This document shows positions 1 through 12,700 of a stretch of 64,000 bases of DNA, in pieces (within the stretch, counting starts at the first letter, position 1; every line of letters begins with the position of its first letter). Location: contig NC_085110.1 in NCBI RefSeq assembly GCF_030269925.1, positions 2,356,001-2,420,000 of the forward strand. The letters are read 5' to 3'. This DNA comes from Bombyx mori (taxonomy: Eukaryota; Arthropoda; Insecta; Lepidoptera; Bombycidae). The translations under genes and the position numbers were made by a program. A model generated the notes under the pieces. It worked only from the letters and a program-made list of their open reading frames with translations, was not told the DNA's origin and ran no database searches.

Positions 1-176
1 CTCGCCGGATCTTCTCAGTGGGTCGCGATTCCGATCCGGTGGTAAATTCTGCGAAGCACTGCTCTTACTGGGGCTAGTGTTAGCAAATTCTCTCAGGTTG
101 AGCCCGTGAGCGTCACCTACCCGTCCGGGGGTAGTAAGAATAGCCTCTTAGGCTACCAGCGAATAGGTAGGAAAAA
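1..176 (+). repeat. Bm1-like retroposon 3' end
   Basis: Starts inside the element with CTCGCCGGATCTTCTCAGTG, continues through GCGAAGCACTGCTCTTACT and a hairpin-like AATAGCCTCTTAGGCTA, and ends AGGTAGGAAAAAAA. The same tail occurs at 10297, 31083, 35540, 42406 and 45797. Its 5' part is outside the window. Confidence 0.8.
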
Positions 177-848
177 AATTACGGCTCAGCTGGTGTTCAT
201 TTGCCATCGGAGCATATAGACATCATTCCGCGAATACCGACAGCCGGCTTGAGACATTTAAAATATAATAATAATAATAATAGTATAGTGATAACTACTA
301 AATGAAATAAAGTTGAAATTACGATTGAATTGTATTATGATTACGTAAGTCTCGCATGAAATATAAAATTCAATATGTAAATACTACTAAAAGCTTAATT
401 TAAAAAAAAGTTAATTATAATATAAATGTAGATGTGTTTAGAAATACTATACTTAATTGACTCTTGTAAAGTGAATAAAAATGAATATATTTACCTCTCG
501 ATAGACAGGATATATATTTCAGATTGTCGATTAAGCGTCCAGATGCCTGGTCTCAAACTCGCGACCTTTCGCGTGGTAGATGCGTCTGATATCGCTAGCC
601 CTCGACCCGATAGTTCAGTATCTGGTTTGAGCGGATCCATTTGTATGCATTCGCTGTAATGAAGTACCGTATAATGTTTTCCCACGGGAACTACGTTGTA
701 GATTGTCGTGAGAATTGTTCTAAATTCACTTCCGATCTTCAGACAGTTTTTATTTATTTATATATATTTTACAATACACATTATAAGCTAAAAAAATACA
801 CAATAAAGACCGACAAGATTGTAACATAAGCCACGTACGCACGACTAA

Positions 849-1294
849 TCTATAAAGTATATTAATGCCTGAAGCAAAAATTTTGTAACCCTTTTTACGA
901 AAATTGCGCGGACGGAGGAGTATGAAATTTCCCACACTTGTAGAAAATATAGAGGAGTGCAAAATGTTAATGTTTTTTTAAATTATACACAAAAAATATA
1001 TTAAATCAATTTAAAAAAACATTACACACTACCATGTGTTTGACACACAAACACGCATGTACACTATTTGTTTATTGTCAAGTTTTTCTTATTTCTTATA
1101 GTCTATGGTCAAATTATTATTGAAAAGAGATTAATATTGTTTGTCTTTATTAATATTTTTCTAAAGTGTAATCTTGGCGAAATCTGTGAGTATAGTAGTC
1201 TTTGACAATAGAATCATAATAGTGTACAAACTTATAATTTCAATTAATTATAGTCGAATTTCGACTACCGGACCACCGAGGGACCACATGCTAA
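849..1294 (+). mobile_element. Helitron-like element, family H1
   Basis: Starts A|TC and ends with CTAA after a short palindrome (GTCGAATTTCGAC) ~20 nt from the end, the plan expected for Helitron termini. Body shared with copies at 11857, 23328, 38625, 41593 and 47157 (GTGAAGCAAAAA near the 5' end, a Y-rich TTTGGTCAAATT-type segment in the middle). No coding capacity. Confidence 0.6.
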
Positions 1295-1530
1295 GTACAC
1301 AATGTCCATAACACATTATTTTATTTGGAATCAAAAACGGCAATTATCGCATCAATGTATCGAAGTGAACTGAACTTATTGGCGTAGTTATTACTAGTGG
1401 AATGAGAATTGCTGTGAACGAATCCACGAAAAATTCATTTAAACATGCGTTTTGGTTTGGAGGCGCGACAACCGTTAAACGGTACAATTCGACTTCATTA
1501 TCTTGCCTCAAGGTGGTTCACACCATTCAC

Positions 1531-1598
1531 GACCTGCCCTGGTGAAACTGGAAAGGCCTCCGGGCCACCAGTAATCTTTGAATCATAAAGAAAAACCA
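1531..1598 (+). repeat. Jockey-type LINE 3' tail fragment
   Basis: CCTGGTGAAACTGG...CCACCAGTAATCTTTGAATC is the last part of the 3' UTR seen complete at 47538-48214 and 48620-49087. Confidence 0.6.
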
Positions 1599-1714
1599 TT
1601 TACGTCTATAACCTTTTAACCTCTGGTCAAATCGTTCACCCACATACCAAATAAAAAAAAAAGATAAAACTTTTGACTAAATAATCTCTAGACATATATA
1701 CCTAATAATAAATA

Positions 1715-2295
1715 CAGTCGACTCTCGTTAATTCGAAACTTGAGGGACTCTTAAAATATTACGAATTATCGAATGTTTGAAATATCAAATGGCTCGAAAT
1801 TTTTGAGAGAAAATAAATAAAACTTCGAATTACTTAGTATTGATCAAAAATTATTAACTGCTATTCTGTAACAATGAAAAAAGTTTAGAGTGTACATACA
1901 TACATGTACCTACATTCATATACATACATAAACCTATTCATAATGTAAATTAATTAATGTTTCGAAAGAACTCTGTTATACTGGTTTGCTTTGCTGGACT
2001 GCTCAATAACTTTTTTAAGAGAAAAAGTGCCTGAAATGCTTTTTCATTACTTTCGTTACAATCATTCGACCTCTTTCTCTCTGCAACTTTGAATTGTCGA
2101 GTGTTGGACGCCGATGAGTTCGAATTAACGCGTCGTTTTATTATATAGCAATGATTTTTTCGTTCGAATTACCAAGTGCATAAAAATGTATTGATTTAGT
2201 TCGAAATATAAAGAGATTTTGTAGGGAACTCGTGATAAATTTGAATTATAGAGAGGTTCTAATTATCGCAGGTTGGAATTAACGAGAGTCGACTG
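1715..2295. mobile_element. Pogo-like non-autonomous element
   Basis: 581 bp with termini CAGTCGACTCTCGTTAATTC and its inverted copy (GAATTAACGAGAGTCGACTG) flanked by TA (1713-1714 and 2296-2297). The inside is AT-rich with many TTCGAATTA-like words in both orientations. TA target sites and CAG ends fit the pogo/Tigger branch of Tc1-mariner. No transposase remnant seen. Confidence 0.75.
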
Positions 2296-2578
2296 TACAT
2301 AAATACGTACGTACGTACACGTATAAACATATTGTAAGGGATGGTACCTTCTCTTCTCTTATTACTACTTCATCTGGTCGCAGTTGTTAAATTAGCTTTA
2401 GTGAATGCGTTAGGATAATATATGTCGTTTTTAGTAATCAGAGCATAGGATAGCCAACGGCCTGACTGTGCTACCTGGTATCGCTATAAGCTTAGAATGA
2501 AGTAATAGGAGGCGGTTAGCGACTTGGCTGTAAGCCTGGCATTTCTAATATCAATAATAACTGTTATCACGTCATTTT

Positions 2579-2814
2579 CTAGTGGTAGGACGTATTGTGA
2601 GTCCGCACGGGTAGGTACCACCGTCCTGCCTATTTCTGTGGTGAAGCAGTAATGAGTTTCGGTTTGAAGGGTGGGGCAGCCGTTGTACTAATAAAACAGA
2701 TACCTTAGAACTCTTGTCTTAAGGTGGATGGTAGCATTTGCGTTGTTTATGGGCTCCGGTAACCACTTAACACTAGGTGGGCCGTGAGCTCGTCCACCCA
2801 TCGAAACAAAAAAA
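2579..2814 (+). repeat. SINE-A copy
   Basis: Carries the conserved body (AGTGGTAGGACGT, GAAGCAGTAATG, GGGGCAGCCGTTGTA, CTCGTCCACCCATC) and an A-rich tail. This is the most frequent repeat here, with fifteen copies. Confidence 0.8.
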
Positions 2815-3137
2815 GTTCGGTCAAGTAGGCTACCCACTCGTCCTGTCAACAAAAAAAAAAAAATTGATGTAAAGTTTCATGCAAGTGCCAATTAGACCTT
2901 ACTATTGTGGATCGAAAGTGGTTTGTGATACAAAAAATATATTTTTCGTGTATTCCACGAAAATTGTAAACTTATTCGGTATTTAAATTTATCGAATCAT
3001 CATAATACAACTATTGACTACATTGACTACAACCGCATAATTTGTTCTAATGTAAAAAGTACGCTAAAATGGTAAAGGCATCGCATCCGGATTAGCACGC
3101 GTTCGTAATTTAATTAAATGTTTGATACAGCTTAAAC

Positions 3138-3442
3138 CAGTGTTTCCCAAGCTTTTTTATGCCATGCCCCTCTGTAACATTTCTAAAATTTGTATGCCCC
3201 CTATACGTAACATTACAAAATTTGTTTGTCACTCAAGAAACCTAAATGGTAGGTTTTAGGAAGAAATCACTATCAAATTGTTATGAAAACATAGAAAGTA
3301 ATATTTCTAAAGATATAATAAAAAACTTAAATTCAAATTCAAAATAATTTTAATACAGATTTTCTATATAAATTTATTGCGATTGCCCCCTTTACTTATC
3401 AAATTGCCCCCTTGTGGGGCGTGGGGCCACGTTAGGAAACAC
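3138..3442. mobile_element. hAT-like miniature element
   Basis: 305 bp beginning CAGTGTTTCC and ending GGAAACAC, with an 8-bp target duplication that matches at 7 of 8 bases (GCTTAAAC at 3130-3137, GTTTAAAC at 3443-3450). Inside are repeated TGCCCC words. 8-bp duplications and CAGTG ends are typical of hAT elements. Confidence 0.7.
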
Positions 3443-4064
3443 GTTTAAACCAATATAATTTGTGTGATATGAGATTTGGTAAACATTCGTATTGGTAGTT
3501 TTTATTCTCAATCCTCCATTATAATCGATGATTTACAAGGTCGATAGATTTATTTTTAAATGACATATCATTGTGTATTTGTTGGCACATTCAACACGTA
3601 CGTGTAATTAATATCTACGTAATTAATAATAGCTCATTGCTTGAAGATATTTAATAACTGTAACTCTGGAATTCGTGACTCGAATACGTATCGCTCTACA
3701 GCTTTAAACCAAGATCATAATCTTAATATTTTACTTACAGAAAATTCCTTTTAAAAAGTCGTTGTTTCTTTAGTTGTTCGAGCGTAATGCTATTTTTCAA
3801 CTTGCAATTTTAATTGCGTTGCAATTCATATTTAGATGTTTTTGACAAGGCTCTTATATCTCGCTAAGATGAATCGCCAATGTAACCAAATATAAACATA
3901 CTAACGGAGCCGACAGCAGCGCCATCTACCGGGCTGATTTGTGTATCTAAACCATCCAGGGTGCCACCCAAACGCATACAAAAAAATCATTCAAATCGGT
4001 CCAACCGTTTAGGAGGAGTTCAGTGACAAACACACGCACCGAAGAAATATATATAATTAGCGAC

Positions 4065-4272
4065 CCGCCCTCGCTTCGCTTCGGAAACTGTAATTTATTA
4101 TTGATTTCTCCACTAATTAACGGATGTTAATATACATATAAACCTTCCTCTTCAATCACTCTATCTATTAAAGAACGGCATCAAAATCCGTTGCGTAGTT
4201 TTAAAGATTTAAGCATACATAGGGACAGACAGATATAGGGACAGAGAAAGCGACTTTGTTTTATACTATGTA
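4065..4272 (-). mobile_element. Helitron-like fragment, family H2
   Basis: AGCGACCCGCCCTCGCTTCG, the inverted 3' end also seen at 42811, followed by a related interior ending near TATACTATGTAG. The 5' terminus is unclear. Confidence 0.45.
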
Positions 4273-4535
4273 GTGAAAATTTAACACGACCAAGCTGTGA
4301 TACAAGTTGATCTCCCATTTACATAAAAAATGGCTGTAATACGCTCCTAAAAGTGTTAAATCATTCATCACTCACTCAAGTATTATTTACGTGGCTACTT
4401 TGGTACTATATACTTTGGTCAAATTTTCATTGAAAGGTCACAGTGCTTTGAGAGTAACTGACCTGCGTGAATGAATCTTTGACCTACACGACATAACACA
4501 AGAAGTATTAAAAAATAAACTATAATAAAGTTACG

Positions 4536-4795
4536 GCGGATCCAGCTTTGGCGCCAGGAGGGGTCACATAGTCAAATTTAAATGTGTTCGTTCCCAGACG
4601 TTTGCCATTATACAGAGTTATTATATTAAATTAATTAAATATTGAAGGTATGTAGTTACATAAAATCTGTATACTGTTTAAAATATATAAATAAAATCAT
4701 TATATTCAATTAGTGGTCCACCTGAGTCCTGGAACCAGCTCAGGGGGTGGTCATGATCCCCATGAACCCCCCCCCCCTCCCCGGATTCGCCATTG
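4536..4795. repeat. Possible miniature inverted-repeat element
   Basis: GGCGGATCCAGC at the left and CCGGATTCGCC at the right are imperfect inverted repeats, with a run of C at 4768-4780. Target duplication not clear. Confidence 0.3.
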
Positions 4796-4930
4796 ATAAA
4801 GTACTTAGTTGTAAAAGTATGTCGAGGGATGAAGGCGGTATTTATTTGGTTTAAGCGAGATTTATCTTTGTAATTAAAGGTGCGTTTTGTTTGGTATTAG
4901 CATCAACAATTCGATATTTTTAATTGAACT

Positions 4931-5213
4931 TCTTTTTTTTTATTGCTTAGATAGGAGGACGAGCTCACAGACCACCTGGTGTGCAGTGGTTACCGGAGCT
5001 CATAGACGTAAATGCGCCACCCACCTTGCGATTTAAAGTTCTAAGGTTTCAAGTATAGTTAAAATGGCTGCCCCACCTTTCATACTGAAACGCATAACTG
5101 CTTCACAGCAGAAATAGGCAGGGTGGTGGTACGCATGGGATTCGAACACCGGTGCATCGTTCAAAACGAATGCACCGGGCGTCTTCTTATCCTTTAGGCC
5201 ACGACGCCCTCAA
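4931..5213 (-). repeat. SINE-A copy with tRNA-like head
   Basis: Read on the minus strand it begins with a tRNA-like head: a box A-like GGCCTAAAGGATAAG and a box B-like GTGTTCGAATCC, then the SINE-A body, ending in an A run (T run at 4931). The head shows that this family is a tRNA-derived SINE. Confidence 0.75.
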
Positions 5214-6179
5214 ATTATGTGTTAATTGCGTTTGTAATGGTGGATGTTGAAGAGTACATTTTTGGTGATCAATATTTCACATTCCCCCTCCTCAGTGCTG
5301 AGGGTCTGTCGCCTTTACGTGATATTTACGGAGCATTTTTGTATGTTCCTCTATCATTTCCTGTTCTATGCGCAATGGATAGCGACATCGATGCTGGAGT
5401 CCATTGTCGTCTTAATTTGTTCGGACCAGCGCATTAGACTACGCCCCCTTGGCTTCTTTCATTTCACTTCACATTACGTACACATTATTGACTGGCTATA
5501 AAAAAAAACTAGTGGTGTCTCGGGACACCAGGTAGGAACGAAGTTCCTTAGGCTAATGTAGAATCGACACAATTTGCAAAAAAAAATATCGTGCTCAATT
5601 TTATGTAGGTTTTCTTGATTTTTCTCTTAAATTTTGCTGATTAGTTTTTATTTAAGTACAGGAAAGTATTTAGGAAATTCAGTATTTTAGGAAATAATAA
5701 ATTACGTAAAATAAAAAAATCGTAATTCAAATTATCAATTAAAATTAAAATAACAAAATATGTCTCTTTATTTTTGTTTGACAACATAAAATTACATAGA
5801 AATAGAAATAATTACAAAATATACACTACTCGCTTGTGTATACGACTGTCGCGCCTGCGCACGTCTCATTTAACGGTTTTATTCCACGGACTTTTTCTTA
5901 CGGTTTTACTATCACATTTTTTTCAGTTCGGTCGCGCAGCAAAATCCCTGTCTCCTCCAAGCCTGCCGTAAGGAACTTCGTTCCAACATATATAAAAACT
6001 AACCTAGCTTCGAAAGGGATACTTCTTGAATAGGAGCACAAGACTGCTTGAGCCTGGAGTGCCACATTTTTTCCTTATTACGACAGCGTTCTTATTGACA
6101 TTGCTGACAATTAATTTTTCTAATAACCTTCGTTTATAATGTAATTTCAAGGTCAATGATTATTCATGACCTTATGTGT
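5214..6179. other. No gene recognised
   Basis: AT-rich intergenic or intronic DNA. Short open frames at 5219-5501 and 5774-6033 have no recognisable motif or splice support. Possibly an unrecognised old repeat. Confidence 0.4.
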
Positions 6180-6410
6180 TTAATATACAAAACGAAAGTG
6201 AATAGGGGGCGTCCTAACAAGAGTTGGATGGACTTTGTGAGTGAGGCATATGCGGGAGAAGGTTGTGAGTGGAGTGATGACGTGTGAATAGTGACGAATG
6301 AAGGCATAGGCTTGAATCGATATAAAGGCCAGGCTGCGCTGATCCCACATAGTGGGATAAGGCAAGCAGAAGCAGATACAAAATGGAAGTGAAAGTGTCC
6401 AAAAATCACA
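6180..6410 (+). repeat. LINE (RTE-like) C-terminal/3' remnant
   Basis: A region with decayed GGGCGTCCTAACAAGAGTTGGATGGAC coding for a GRPNKSWMD-type motif, and CACATAGTGGGATAAGG, which also appears (inverted) in the LINE tail at 37447. Frames are broken. Confidence 0.4.
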
Positions 6411-6538
6411 CAGCACAATACATTACACAACGTTCTTCCATTCTGTTGGGATGTGAAATTATTCACAAAAAAAAACAACAGAAAACTCAAATGTCCTCTT
6501 CTAACACCAAACCTAATATAGGACAATGAATATTCCAG

Positions 6539-6753
6539 AACACAGGTTACAAAGTAAAAAGCAACAAGTCCAAAAATGGCAGAGGTATACGGAGCCAGGA
6601 GACGAAATGGAAGCGTCAGCTTCTTCGCCTATGAAAAGATCATCTAGAAACTTGTCGGATGATCTTGAAAATGGCGATGATGACGACAGCCCCCTGCCGG
6701 AAGCAGTACTTACTACTAATTTAGGTCTAGATATAGTGGTCGTTGTTACCAAG
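6539..6753 (+). CDS. Dlic: Dynein LIC exon (first one in window)
   Basis: Encodes the linker before the last part of the globular domain: [11 protein letters not shown], an acidic and Ser-rich loop, then [15 protein letters not shown]. The donor GTGAGT at 6754 falls after a complete Lys codon. The acceptor is less certain: TTCCAG ending at 6538 keeps the frame, and other AG dinucleotides lie close by. The ATG at 6526 is not taken as a start because the family protein continues upstream. Confidence 0.85.
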
Positions 6754-9700
6754 GTGAGTTCATTTCTGTTATATAGAAGATAGATTAAGTGAGGCGATTT
6801 CGGTATTTTCTTAAATCCCCTCCTCCAATCCGTTCGTTGTAGCGTATTTTTGATCATCATGAGCTATGGTATGAAAGGCAGGATTGTACTAACACATGTT
6901 GCCAGTTCGCAACATTCTCTGTCATCATTTATCTACTTGGCATAAATAATTGTATACCGAAAATTTGTCTAAAAAAGTAAGCAACCATATTGCTAATGTT
7001 TGGAAACATTCTTCTAAAGGTCCCTTACTGAAATAGCCTTGAAAATACTCATGTTACTGAAATAGTAATTGAAAAATTTTTATCGGATACTAAACTAATA
7101 AATATACAAAAGCTGCAGAAAAAGACAGATACGTCATAATCGAACCTGGTTCCCGTCCTCACCAGACTGACTACATGAGCACTCTGGAGAAGGAGCACGA
7201 TTACCGCGACGAGCACCTTGACTTCATGCAGCAGTGGATCCGCCGGTTCTGTCTGCAGTACGGAGCCGCCTTGTTCTACACCAGCGCCAAGGAGGACAAG
7301 AACTGTGATCTGCTGTATAAGTATCTGACGCACAGGATATACGGTCTACCGTTCAGGACGCCGGCGCTAATTGTAGAGAAAGACGCGGTTTTGATGTGAG
7401 TAAAGTCATTTATTCCACTATCGTCTCTGTCAATTTTTAAACGTCTCCTAACTCTTACTAGGTTCCATTTCTAATTGAGGCCATCAGTGCAAAAGTGGCC
7501 TAACCCACAATTTTTTACATTCAAGCTTATAATATTATGACGTAGGTATATTGAAATTTATTTAAAATATAATAAAATTTGATGGAAAACCGGCCTATCC
7601 ATAGTTTCACCCATAGAAAACAGATAGTTTTTTAAATATAATTTTTGCCAGTATTGTTTTTTGCCTACTCAAATTCAAATTCATGAAAATTCAAACCTAA
7701 ATGCCTCCATACTAACTATAGCAAGCTTACGCCACTTTTTCACTGACGGCCTCAATTGTTGAAGCGCGTAGCGTCATTTCTCATTGATTTGTTTCCCAAT
7801 TTCTTATAATCCAAACTTCGTCTCTGGAGTAATTGTATTTTATGAAATATTTTACTATACCCGTCTGTCTGGTTGTGGGTCTGCTGTCAAAGCATTTGAA
7901 GAAAAAATCAACTGAATGTGATGCTTTGTTTTGTTAGGTCATATTGACCCGTTTTGGATACACACTATACATAGAACAAGAGTTCATCTTAATAGGCGCA
8001 AATTATTTCTTTATTTATTCCCAAGATTAGACATCAAACGTCAAAAAAGTTCTCAGTGGAATAAATTGCATAGAGATTAAGCTTTCCTTGGGTCTAAATG
8101 ACCGCACAAGTTGATGGGGACAGACATATGATAAAGGAAGTGCTGTGAGGGTTAAAGCATTACATATAAAATTTCATCATGTTGCCATTAAAAAAAATAT
8201 ATATATATATTTTCATAACATAAAATTGACATTGGAATTGTAAATTTATTTGTTTACTTTCAGACCAGCCGGCTGGGACAGTATGAAGAAGATTAGCATA
8301 CTATATGAGAACATGCAGTCATGTAAACCTGACGATTACTATAGGGATATTATTGTTCAGCCCGCTACACGCAAAGTGAGTTACAACATCTACATTAATA
8401 TATTTAACTTCTTTAATTTGTTTGGAACAATGGCTGATGTTATTGCTAGATTGCTCATACGTGGTAACAAATTTTCCTTCTAAACTACATTATTTTTCCC
8501 AAAGGGGATGGCCCATTTTAGGCCCAAAGCGGACAATAGATTATAGAAAAAATACTTAGTGCATTAATTTTGTCATAAATAAATATGCATTTACTTTCTT
8601 GCAAATAAGCGCCACTACAGTTTACAATAAGTAGTTTAAAAAAAGTAACTCTATTGAAAAAACAAGGATTTTTATTTTTGCGGGAAAAATATTGCCAGCT
8701 TCAAATCCTTTTACGTATGAAGTAAATATTTTGAGTATATAAATAAATCATTTTAAGTATTATCATTAATCAAACGATTTTAATGGATTTTATGCACATA
8801 AAATAACATCGAAGACATACCCATTGGACTTTAACTTGTAACTATACTTGAGACCTTAGAACTTATATCTCAAGGTGGGTGGCGCATTTACGTTGTAGAT
8901 GTATGTGGGCTCGAGTAACCACTTGGCAACACCAGGGTGGCTGTGAGCTCGCCCACCCATCTAAGCAATAAAAAAAAACTTTACTAGTATTGTTATTTAA
9001 ATATGTACAACTAAAACAAAAACATAAAAAATAATGTGCACTCGTAAAAAAAAGATTAAGATATAAATCAATTATCGGTTATTTAAAAAAATAATCGATA
9101 TATGAATTTCATGTAATTATTTTTCTTTATACTGACAACACTGAATTTAATCTGACTGACTGATACTTCGCTTGCTGCTTGTGGTGTTGTGCTTGCGTAC
9201 AAAATGGATGTGTTTTGATTTTTCTTCGATTTATTTTACTTTTATCAATAACGTTTCATACTACGACTAAAAAACATTGTGTGAATTGTGGTTTTACCCT
9301 GACCGAGATTTAATAACCGTGTATATGCTCTCCTTTGCTATTTTTAGATGATACTAATTGTGTATGAAGATGAAGAAAATATAGATATTTAAAGAATTAA
9401 GTGTGTTTTTATACCCTATTGGATAAAAATACATTAGGAACATCTTAAACATTAAGAAAAGACAAGTTCGTGAAGTATCTCACAATCCGACACTTATTTA
9501 TATAGAAAATTAACCTCAAAACGAGTTTTTATTTTTATTATATTTTTTATAATAGTGGCGTCAATTTCAATATATTTTTTAGATATCCAATACATTTAAG
9601 AATTTGAATCAGTACATTTTTATAGTAATATTTGATGTCCATCTTGGGCCTAGCACACTATGGAGAGTGGGCAATCCCCTTTTCGTGTTCTGTTATTTCC

Positions 9701-12700
9701 ACCTAACTTTATTGGAAGCGTGAGCGTTAACCACCACCGCTATCGTTTCTACCACAAGTCTCAAGATGGGCTGTGGCACTGTTTCTGTGATGCATGTGGT
9801 CTCTCATGGCCATCGAGGACTAGGTGAACTGTGCTGTTCTGCCAATCTAACGCAACCCCTTGCTTAAATGTTCGAGAGCTTCGATAGATATTTGTGTAAT
9901 ATTTCATGTTTTTCCTCACTTTCTACTTTTCATCTCAGGACTGCTTGCATGAGTTTTATTGCATAACTGTTCTGTTATTGCACTTGCAAATTAAGTAGTA
10001 GTACTATTTTTATGAAATTAAAAATGAGAATGTGGAAGTCAGCTCATGTGGTGGTTAGACCGGTAGACTGGTGGACCTTTTATGAGTGCACACAGGTAGT
10101 TTTTATTTATTTATTGGATGTGTGGATGAGCTCACAGCCCACCTGGTGTTAAATAGTTATTGGAGCCCATAGACAATCTATAACGTAAATGTGACACTCA
10201 CCTTGAGATATAAGTTCTAAGATCTCAGTATAGTTACAACGGCTGCCCCACCCTTCAGACCGAAACGCATTACTGCTTCACGGCAGAAATAGGCAGAATC
10301 TACCACCGGATAGGAAACGCGACCCAATGAGAAGATCCGGCGAGAAACTCAGTGGGCTGTGTCTATGGGTTAAGAGGTCACTAAGAGGTCCAAAATTGTT
10401 ACTGATCTCGTTTTTGGGTGATGTATGTTTGGTTGACACGAGCGTGTTTGTGTCGCTACAGAGCGGGGGCAGTCGCGAGGCGGAGGTTCAGGCGGAGGAC
10501 GAGCAGACGTTCCTGCAGCGGCAGGTGGCGGCGCTGCACGCGCTGGGCGCCGCCCCCCCGCGCGCAGACTCCCCGCTGCGCGCCTCGCCCCGCCCGCACC
10601 AGGTGCGCACCCTACACCCCCTACTATACCTAGTCAGGTCATAAATTCTGTCACATGTTTAATGTAAAATAATTGAAACAAGTTTATTCATTATGTAACC
10701 ATTCATATACCAAAATGAACTTAACAAAACATAGATATGACACTAAAATTTATTCAAAATGACCTCCGTGATCTTGAATACAGGCCTTCAATCTGCGCGG
10801 CCAGTCGTCTATCGCAGCACGAACGAGGTCCATGTCAATATCGGCGGCTGCCTTAATCAAGGATGTCTCGAGTGACTCCAAATTGGGATGCGGCTTTGAG
10901 CACGCCTTTTCCTCCAAGTGTTGCCATATCTTGTAATCTAACGGATTCAAATTTGGATTGGAGGACTGCATTCGTTTTTACACCTATCTCAAAAAAATGT
11001 ACCTCTGTTAAGCCCCAATAAGAAACTCCCAACCATACCATGAGCGAGAATGGAAAATGACCTCGTTGGACACGCGGAATACGGTTGCTCGCTTCTTCAC
11101 TACTGTGTGCGTACACCTTATCATTTTGTTTGTTGTAGCTCTTCTTCTACGGTAAAAAATTTTTCATCCGAAAAAAGAATTTCCCGATATTTTTTTCCCG
11201 CGTACCGCTTCAACAAAGCGCGGCATCTCTTCAGTCTCAGGTCCATTAGACGAGCATTCAAACGATGTCCTGTTTTTCTTCGACATGCCCGAAGCCCTAA
11301 GTCTTCATTTAACACCCTTTTCCCCGTGGTTCTGCTTAACCCCATCTGAAGGGCCAACAGTTTCTGCTTACGTTTGGGATTTCTTTGAATTCGCGCCCTC
11401 ACAGCTTTTATCACTGCTGGAGTCCTAACAGACCGAGGGCGACCACTTCTTGACCTGTCATCTACACTAGAGTCTTCATTGTATCGTTTGATGGTACGAT
11501 AAACGAATCTTTTGGTCATATTCAAATTTTTCAGTATGTTAATAATTTGAATTGGCGCGTAACCGCAACGATGCAACGCAATAACTGTAACACGGTCTTC
11601 TTTAAGCGTCCACTCCATATTTAAAAATGAGTAAAATTCTAAAAGTATACATTTTTATTTTCATGAACAATTCGGAATTCGAATTCAATAAACTTTTTTG
11701 TGGCCAGCATTCTAAAAGAAAAGTTTTTACTGTGTGACAATACTTATGACCTGACTAGTTATACTACGTTACCGAATGAACCAGAAGCGTCACACGCAAA
11801 AAAATTAAAAGGAGTTCGATGTGTCTTTTTGGACTTCTAAAACTAGAATAAGACTAATGGTCCCCCGGTAGTCGAAATTTGACTATAATTAATTGAAATT
11901 ATATATTTGAACATTATTATGGTTCTATTGTCAAAGACAAACCTATAATCACAGATTGAGCCAAGACTACATTATAGACAAATAATATTAAAAATATTAT
12001 TTATATTACTTAATCTATTCTCAATTTGACCACAGACTTTAAACAATAACAAAAATTTTACAATAAACACAGAGTATATGTGTGTGTTTGTGTGTGTGTT
12101 AAATATATAGTAGAGTCTGTCATGTTTCTGTTATTGATTTAATGTATTTTTTAGGCATAATATAATTTTTAAAAATACATATTGACATTCTGCACTCCCT
12201 CTGTATATTCTCTATAAGTGCGGGAAATTTCATACTGCTCCGTCCGCCCAATTTTCATAAAAAGGAGTACAAAGTTATTGCTTCACGTACCTATTAATAT
12301 ATTACCGATATAAAATGTTCGCTAGCCTATTTTCTGCGGCTGATCCAGTTGACTTGACCTTATGGTAGGCAGCGGCTTGGCTCTGCCCCTGGCATTGCTG
12401 AAGTCCATGGGCGACGGTAACCACTCACCATCAGGTGGGCCGTATGCTCGTCTGCCTACAAGGGCAATAAAAAAAAAATAAAAAAATATTTAAATGTATA
12501 AAATAAGGTTGTAATCGTTTTGTGATTTTTCACATTTTCAAACATGTTTTCCCAACTTTTTTTATGAACATTGTTCGGACGATAACGGATATTAAAAACA
12601 AAAAGTTACCAAATCGACACAAACTTTTGAATTTGGATTGTATCGGAAATTGTGTGAAATAAGAAGTCAAATAATAAAACAAAGGACAATGCCCATTTTC

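Noticed and set aside
5219..5501. Open frames at 5219-5501 as an upstream dynein exon
   Set aside because: The peptides show none of the conserved N-terminal dynein LIC motifs such as the P-loop region.
6164..6526. 120-codon minus-strand frame upstream of the dynein exon
   Set aside because: Opposite strand of a decayed LINE tail; composition follows the repeat, and no family motif is present.
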